Origin: Paragyromitra xinjiangensis
Lineage: Eukaryota; Ascomycota; Pezizomycetes; Pezizales; Discinaceae
Direction: 5' to 3'
Assembly (NCBI GenBank): GCA_038503065.1
Contig: JBCAMK010000019.1
Span: 1,364,001-1,428,000 of the forward strand
DNA: 64,000 bases
In this document: piece after piece, positions 58,714-64,000 of the stretch
Numbering within the stretch: the stretch's first letter is position 1
Layout of the letters: every line of letters starts with the position of its first letter
Notes under the pieces: generated by a model
Seen by the model: only the letters and a program-made list of their open reading frames with translations
Databases searched by the model: none
Told to the model about the DNA's origin: nothing
Program-made: the position numbers and the translations under genes

Positions 58714-61700
58714 AGTATTCACTTCAACACCACCCGCAAAAAAAAGAAAAAAAAAACCCGAAAAAGCGTTGGCATTTGATTTTAGATTTCTAGTCTATGG
58801 GAATGTATAGGGACACAGGGCTACACATTTGGGATAAAGGAAGGGCAGGATAAAAAAGAAAAAAGCGCGGCTATCGACCCAGGAGATGAAAAATCTAGCA
58901 AGCGGGGGGAATGGAGGTGGGCAAAACGTTGATCGTTTTTTGTTTGATCTTGGATCGCGTGTTGGGGGGGATTATTCTTTTTTGTTTCCTGTGGGTTTTT
59001 ACAACGTTGATATGGGAGGCGCATTATTATTATATCGATTTTTCTTGTCACTACTTTGTCACTTTCTTTTGTCGGTTTTTTTTGTTCTGTTCTATTATTT
59101 CTTCTGTCCATTCTTCATTTCCTTGGTCTTTTATGTTGCTGATGGTATCACTCCGATTCCGATTGCAACTTGTTGATTCACGACCATTTTACGACAGTTA
59201 CGACAGTTACGACTTTATACCAAAAAATCATTGGTTTTTTCCTGCAAGTCAATTGTGTTGGGCATTAGTTTTTTTGGTTCCTGGGCTGCTCACGCGAGGA
59301 TTCCACAATCACAACCAATTCCGGGGGAAAACAGCGAAGAACAGATAGTTTTTCCTTTGTCTTTTCAGTGTGTTATTTGTCATATATCTAGGTTGTTTTT
59401 TCATGTTTCCTATGCGGTATCGACTGGGTGGGGGGCTGTTTGTCTTTTATTTTTTTTTGTATCGTCTCTTTATCGTGTTACTTAGTACAAAGATTTCGAA
59501 TTCCGTCATCTCCTGTTTTATATCCTGTATGTGTTTCGATTGTACGTTTCTTGTTTCATTAGGTCATGTTAGTATTTTTATATGGAGGTTTCCTTTTTTG
59601 TCATTCGTACATTTCCGCTCGTTGTTTACAGTGGGCGATAGGTTGGATTTGGTTGGATTGGATTTTAAGGGAAGCCAGGAACCTTGCTTGCTAGTGTACT
59701 GAGTATCAGAGTCTAGATAGCCCACAAGAGATTGCCCTATCTACTATTATTATTATTTTTTCCCTTCGCCTCCCGAGTTTGTCCTTGTGATCAGACTAGC
59801 GATCCAGGGTACATAGTTAGGAGAAAAGAGTATTTGATATCGATCAATCATTGGTCTTGGATGGTATTTTGTTATTCCCACCTGAAACACCTCGTGTACT
59901 GCGTTCTACTACTACTGCTACAAGGGGTAGGGCATTTGAGTTATAAATACCCGTTTGGTTGGTTGGGGGGGGGGGTGTATAAAAGCAAACCTAGGTTTTG
60001 ATTAAGGTGGGTTTTTTTTTTTTCCCGGTACTTGAGCCGACGCCACTAGTTAGGCTTATCGTCGTGACTGATCAGTGCCATGGATCAATGAGATGAAATC
60101 TGATCTGCTTGGGGGGGAGACGAATCGAACGGGGGGACCACGAGAGCAGATGCAGGGGGCTGGAGATGAGGAGGGAATTAAGACTGGGAGTATTGAAATC
60201 AGGAGACGGATGGAAGGGATGTCAGGGCAGGGTGGGTAGTGGATGGGTTGGTGGTTTCTCCGTTCCGGAGATAGGATTTGGTATACCTGGTCTCTAAACT
60301 TGAGTCCTTCCTCTTCTTACCCCTCCCCTCCCCCAATCCCCCCCAATCCTTCAAAGGAGGATTATCTACGGGATGCGGTGAGGTAGGGCTTGATTATGAG
60401 AGTGCCTTGCGCTTGTTCCTGCTGTGCGGGGATTATGATCTGATGTACCGAGTGGTTGTGATTAGAGATGGGTTTCGATTTTTTTGGTCGGTTCGACGAG
60501 TGAGAGGTAAGGATGCGGGAATGGCGATTACCTAGACTATTTCCTGTCTACCCCCTTCTCTGTCTTCAGTGGCTGGGCAGACACGGTAGTCGGGAGGCTG
60601 AGAAGTGGGATGTGGATCCGGTATTAATTAGTGATTGAGGATTTCTATTTAGAGGCTCGATTCGATTTCTCTTCGATATCACCTTCCAACCGCTAGCTAC
60701 TGTACCTCGACTTGTCTCGACTTGCTTCGACTTGCCTCGAGGCTATTTGGGTTACCTGGACTGATATTAAAGGGGCTGGCATCTCGTTGTCTGGCTAGAT
60801 ATTTGCTACGGTAGCTCCTGGGAGTGAATAGCGGGGAAAAGGGGAGGCGTGCTGTCCTTAACAATATTCCGGTAGCTCGGTATCAAGCGCGTGCTGGAGG
60901 AAAAGGTACTTGGAGTGGAGTCTGTTTATTTTATTTTTTTTCTTCCATGAGGTCCCAGGGTCATCCATGATCACATATGCATAACTTTACGTTGCTAGTG
61001 CTTCAAGTAGAGTAACCCACACCACATTTCCCTACCCATGTCCACGTCACACGAGGACCGGGCGAGTATCCAAGAATGGGTTTTGGGAGGGAGAAAAAAC
61101 ACTCAAGGGGGCTTGGAAATGGTGTTCTGCTTGCTTTAAAACTCTAATTCGTGTTGTGCCTGTGAATAATGATAGGTTATATGTGTGTATCCTGCTGCCG
61201 GGATCGCGTCGAGTAAGTCATCGTGGCTCGGTGATGGGTTGAAGGGGTGGCCAGCCCGGGCGTTAATAGCTACTATATTATACAGGAGTAACCATGTCAA
61301 TAATAGTTTAAGCAGGAAGAGTGTGGAAGCGACAGGGTGGCAGAGATTAGATCGGAAGCTTGCGTGTTGCTGCGTTCGATTTGCCACTTGCTGTTCCTTT
61401 TCTCCTGTTGGTTTTTTTTTTTTCTCCCTTCCCCTTCCCCCTCTCATGTCATCTGCTTCTACTTTTGGTTCGTTGATGACATTTCCTGTGATGCACCTTT
61501 CATTCACATCTCCGATGACGACGGCGGTATGTAATGCAGCTGTTTCAACGCTTAACCTGCAGCTTGGATATCTCGTGGTCCTGTTTGGTCTTTGTGTCTC
61601 GCTCTCGCAGCTGGCACAAGGCGAATGAACGAGACGAGACGCCTTCTGTAGATACGTATGTTATTTTTCGATCGTTTCAGATCTAAACCTGCTTTCTGTG

Positions 61701-64000
61701 CATTGTTATTTTGACTGTTGAGCTCCGCCCATGTGCGGTGGCAGTTACGGCACAATTTACCGGGAGAATCATGGAATATCACTCATGGCCGTATCGCAGT
61801 CTTTGAACACCCCCCCTCTCTCAGGTTATGTCGCTGTGTTTCATTTTGTCTGTGTGTGGGGGGGTTTTTTTGTGGCCTGTTACTGTTGGGAAAGGTTGTT
61901 TTGTACCGGAGGAACTGGGAGGGGGGGTTCTGGTAGTTGGCCTGTTCCGCCTTTTTTTTTTTTCTTTCAATTATGTTTCCCCCTCGCTGTACGAGAACTG
62001 AACGGCGCTCAGGAAGAGGATGGGAGTCTTGTTCTAGAGATCTTGCTTCAGCGGATTCTTGCTTTTCTTTGTATTATCCCCAGCAGGCTTTCAGAGCTTC
62101 GATACGATCGTATTTGCGACCGGAAGGCTGGGGTTTTACTCGGGGTTTGAGGATGCCAGGTTCCTCAGTGTGGACTTGTGGTCTTGGAGAGTGAGATAAA
62201 TCGTTGTAGTGGTTGTCTATGGGAAGTATTTCTCCGAGACTCTTGGGATATGGGCTTTGCTGTGTTTCTGGTCGGTATTGTCGTTGTTTTGGTTTACGAG
62301 TGCTGCTGGTCTGCTCGTGGCTGCTATCCTACCAAAGAGGACCTTGAGATGGAGGCGTCGTTACGACGCGCGAGGTGAGGACTGTGTTTACTGTTTCTGG
62401 AGTCTCGGGTAGTTGGGCGGGTTCGTGGTCCTGGGGATTCTATTGACGGGTTCTGTTTGGTGGGTGGTTTCTTGGGGGTTTGTAGTTGTGGTGTTTGCCC
62501 TTCGTCTCAAGTGTAGAAGTTGAAGGAGAACTTGGTGGGTAGGTATTGGGGGTTTGACGGGGAGAGCTGGTTTCTATCTTTCTGTTTCTTGCTGTTTCTT
62601 TCTCTCTTTGGGTTCGCCTTTCTTGTCTTGAGCTGAAGCTTTGTGTAGGTGCCAAAAATGGAGGTGTTTGAGTCGTGAAGTCTTGCAAGTGGACGGTTTA
62701 TCGCAATATGGCGGAAACCCTAGGCTGGAAGCTGAGGGAATGAAACAATAATATCATGCAAGACTATCGTCTGAGAGTCTGGTAGTGAATCCTGATGTCT
62801 GAGTCTGGGAATAATACGGGTTTCAATGAGTGGGATTACCAATTCTCAACGGAACTATTTGCAGGAGTCTGGGAATGCAGGACAGTCCTATTGCTGGACG
62901 AGTGGGTTCTATTTCTCGCTCTAAGCAATGGTTTTTGGTCCGGACGGTACTATCGTCTAGTTCTTTTGCTGGTGTTTTTCTCGGAAGTTGGGCTGGAGAC
63001 TGGATGACACCTGTTCACGGAATATCGAGCAAGTGGCTTCGACTGCTGCGATGGTACAAGAAACTATACCTCATCTATTACCTTTGTTTAAACCCCTCGG
63101 ACCGGATTTATGGATGTCTAGTATCCTTCTACCATCTTGCTCGGCAGAACGAAGGGGTAGTCTCTTCAAGAGACGTCTTGGGCTTGGAAGTCTAAGACAA
63201 TACCATGGTTTACAGGTCGTTTGGATCTTCTCACAGATGAGGCTACTAGTTCATGGTATGGGGTTAGTATCGTGGCCGGCTTTTAAGTAGATTCTCTGTC
63301 AGTAGGGTGGTAGTCTGGTCTCTTCAGCGGTAACCCGTAGGCATTACAGAGCTATCGTGAATAGTTTCCTCGGGGTAGGTGCACCGTGATGGTTCACGGC
63401 TTGAGTACCAATTTCTGATCCTCGAGCTGGGCTCGGGACCTTAAGTTTCTTCACTGGTTCGGGTTGGAGTTCTGGTTGGGATGTTGTATTTAGAGATCTT
63501 GGGAGTGGGGGGGAAGGGTATCAGTTCATTAATCATCACTACTATTTGGTGGATCTATATAGACGATTTATGGTATTCCGTTTACCTTGGGGTTATTTCC
63601 TGAGAAGTTCAGGTCTGTAGGAGTGGGTAGATACTGTACGGTTTCGGTGGTCTCTCGTGGTGGGGTGTTGTAGGTGTCTTTGTATAATCATGCGGTATCA
63701 CTCGACGACTTTTTCATGGGTTTGAAGCTGTGATGTGATTGGCTGGTACTCGTAAGGGTGTAATTCTTATGGAGGGCGGTGCTCTGGGTTTCTTGGTGGT
63801 TCTAAGGTGGTGGGGGGCGTGGTATGGTATAATGGGGGGCTAAGAGATATCTCAGGAAGTGGAATGGGAGGCTTTCTAGTAAAATGTGGTGTGGTTTTTG
63901 GAGGTTGGAATACGGCGTGGATTGGTGGGAGTGCCTTCCTATAGTCATAGATCTTAGTGAGTGGGTGTGGGCTTTTGAATGTTAGAGTCTGGTCATTGGT
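58714..64000. other. G/T-rich region with no supportable gene
   Basis: Over 5 kb the plus strand is visibly rich in G and T, with long T runs near 58.9-59.5 kb and 61.4 kb and G runs near 59.96 kb. The many short frames (for example 58911-59348, 61185-61628 and 62830-63195) overlap in several phases and show no motif or splice chain. The first part is probably the 3' UTR of the regulator gene. Confidence 0.45.

Noticed and set aside
61136..61628. Opposing frames of 123 and 147 codons, the minus one with a hydrophobic stretch
   Set aside because: They overlap each other on opposite strands in a G/T-rich region, lack conserved features, and have no splice support.
1..64000. CRISPR array, rRNA genes or a biosynthetic cluster
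   Set aside because: No regularly spaced identical repeats, no rRNA-like segments, and no polyketide, peptide synthetase or terpene genes are visible; the genome appears eukaryotic.

Overview
The window looks like a gene-sparse chromosomal segment of a filamentous ascomycete (Pezizomycotina). Three things point this way. Nearly every convincing gene is broken by short spliceosomal introns (about 46-153 bp, GT...AG, often with a CTRAC/CTAAC-like branch site). The recognisable families are fungal: bleomycin hydrolase, SRR1-like, DDX60-like helicase, membrane-anchored GH17 beta-1,3-glucanase, and a glutamine-rich DUF8032-like regulator. Long AT-rich spacers carry decayed duplications and small inverted-repeat transposons. 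An early-diverging class such as Pezizomycetes is only a guess.

Left part (1-30 kb): a bleomycin hydrolase gene runs off the left edge (minus). It is followed by an unrecognised 322-residue gene (minus), a block of decayed direct and inverted repeats (7.1-9.6 kb), and an SRR1-domain gene (plus) whose ATG is created only by splicing. Next come two small minus-strand genes sharing an N-terminal motif, an inverted-repeat element, an unrecognised 818-residue protein, a nine-exon DDX60-like Ski2-type RNA helicase of 1752 residues, and a four-exon Ser/Thr protein kinase. I rebuilt the spliced models by hand; exon lengths, phases and family motifs agree.

Middle (30-43 kb): a probable tRNA-Tyr(GTA) with a 12-nt intron and a Pol III terminator. 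Then a 473-bp non-autonomous inverted-repeat element with a perfect 9-bp target duplication (Mutator-like pattern), a five-exon GH17 gene (plus), and a single-exon F-box/ankyrin-repeat gene (plus) whose central repeats look recently amplified.

Right part (43-64 kb): about 13 kb without a supportable gene but with microsatellites, a G-quadruplex-like run and a pyrimidine-rich leader. This leads into a three-exon gene for a 770-residue Gln/His-rich protein that appears to carry two diverged copies of one domain. The last 5 kb is G/T-rich and holds no gene I can support.

The genes do not form an obvious pathway or cluster. Shared themes are RNA or innate-type surveillance (DDX60-like helicase), signalling and ubiquitin adaptors (kinase, F-box/ankyrin), cell-wall remodelling (GH17), and small mobile elements in the gaps. 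Best candidates for something new are the duplicated-domain regulator, the motif-sharing gene pair at 11.4-13.6 kb, the MITE set, and the fungal DDX60-like helicase.
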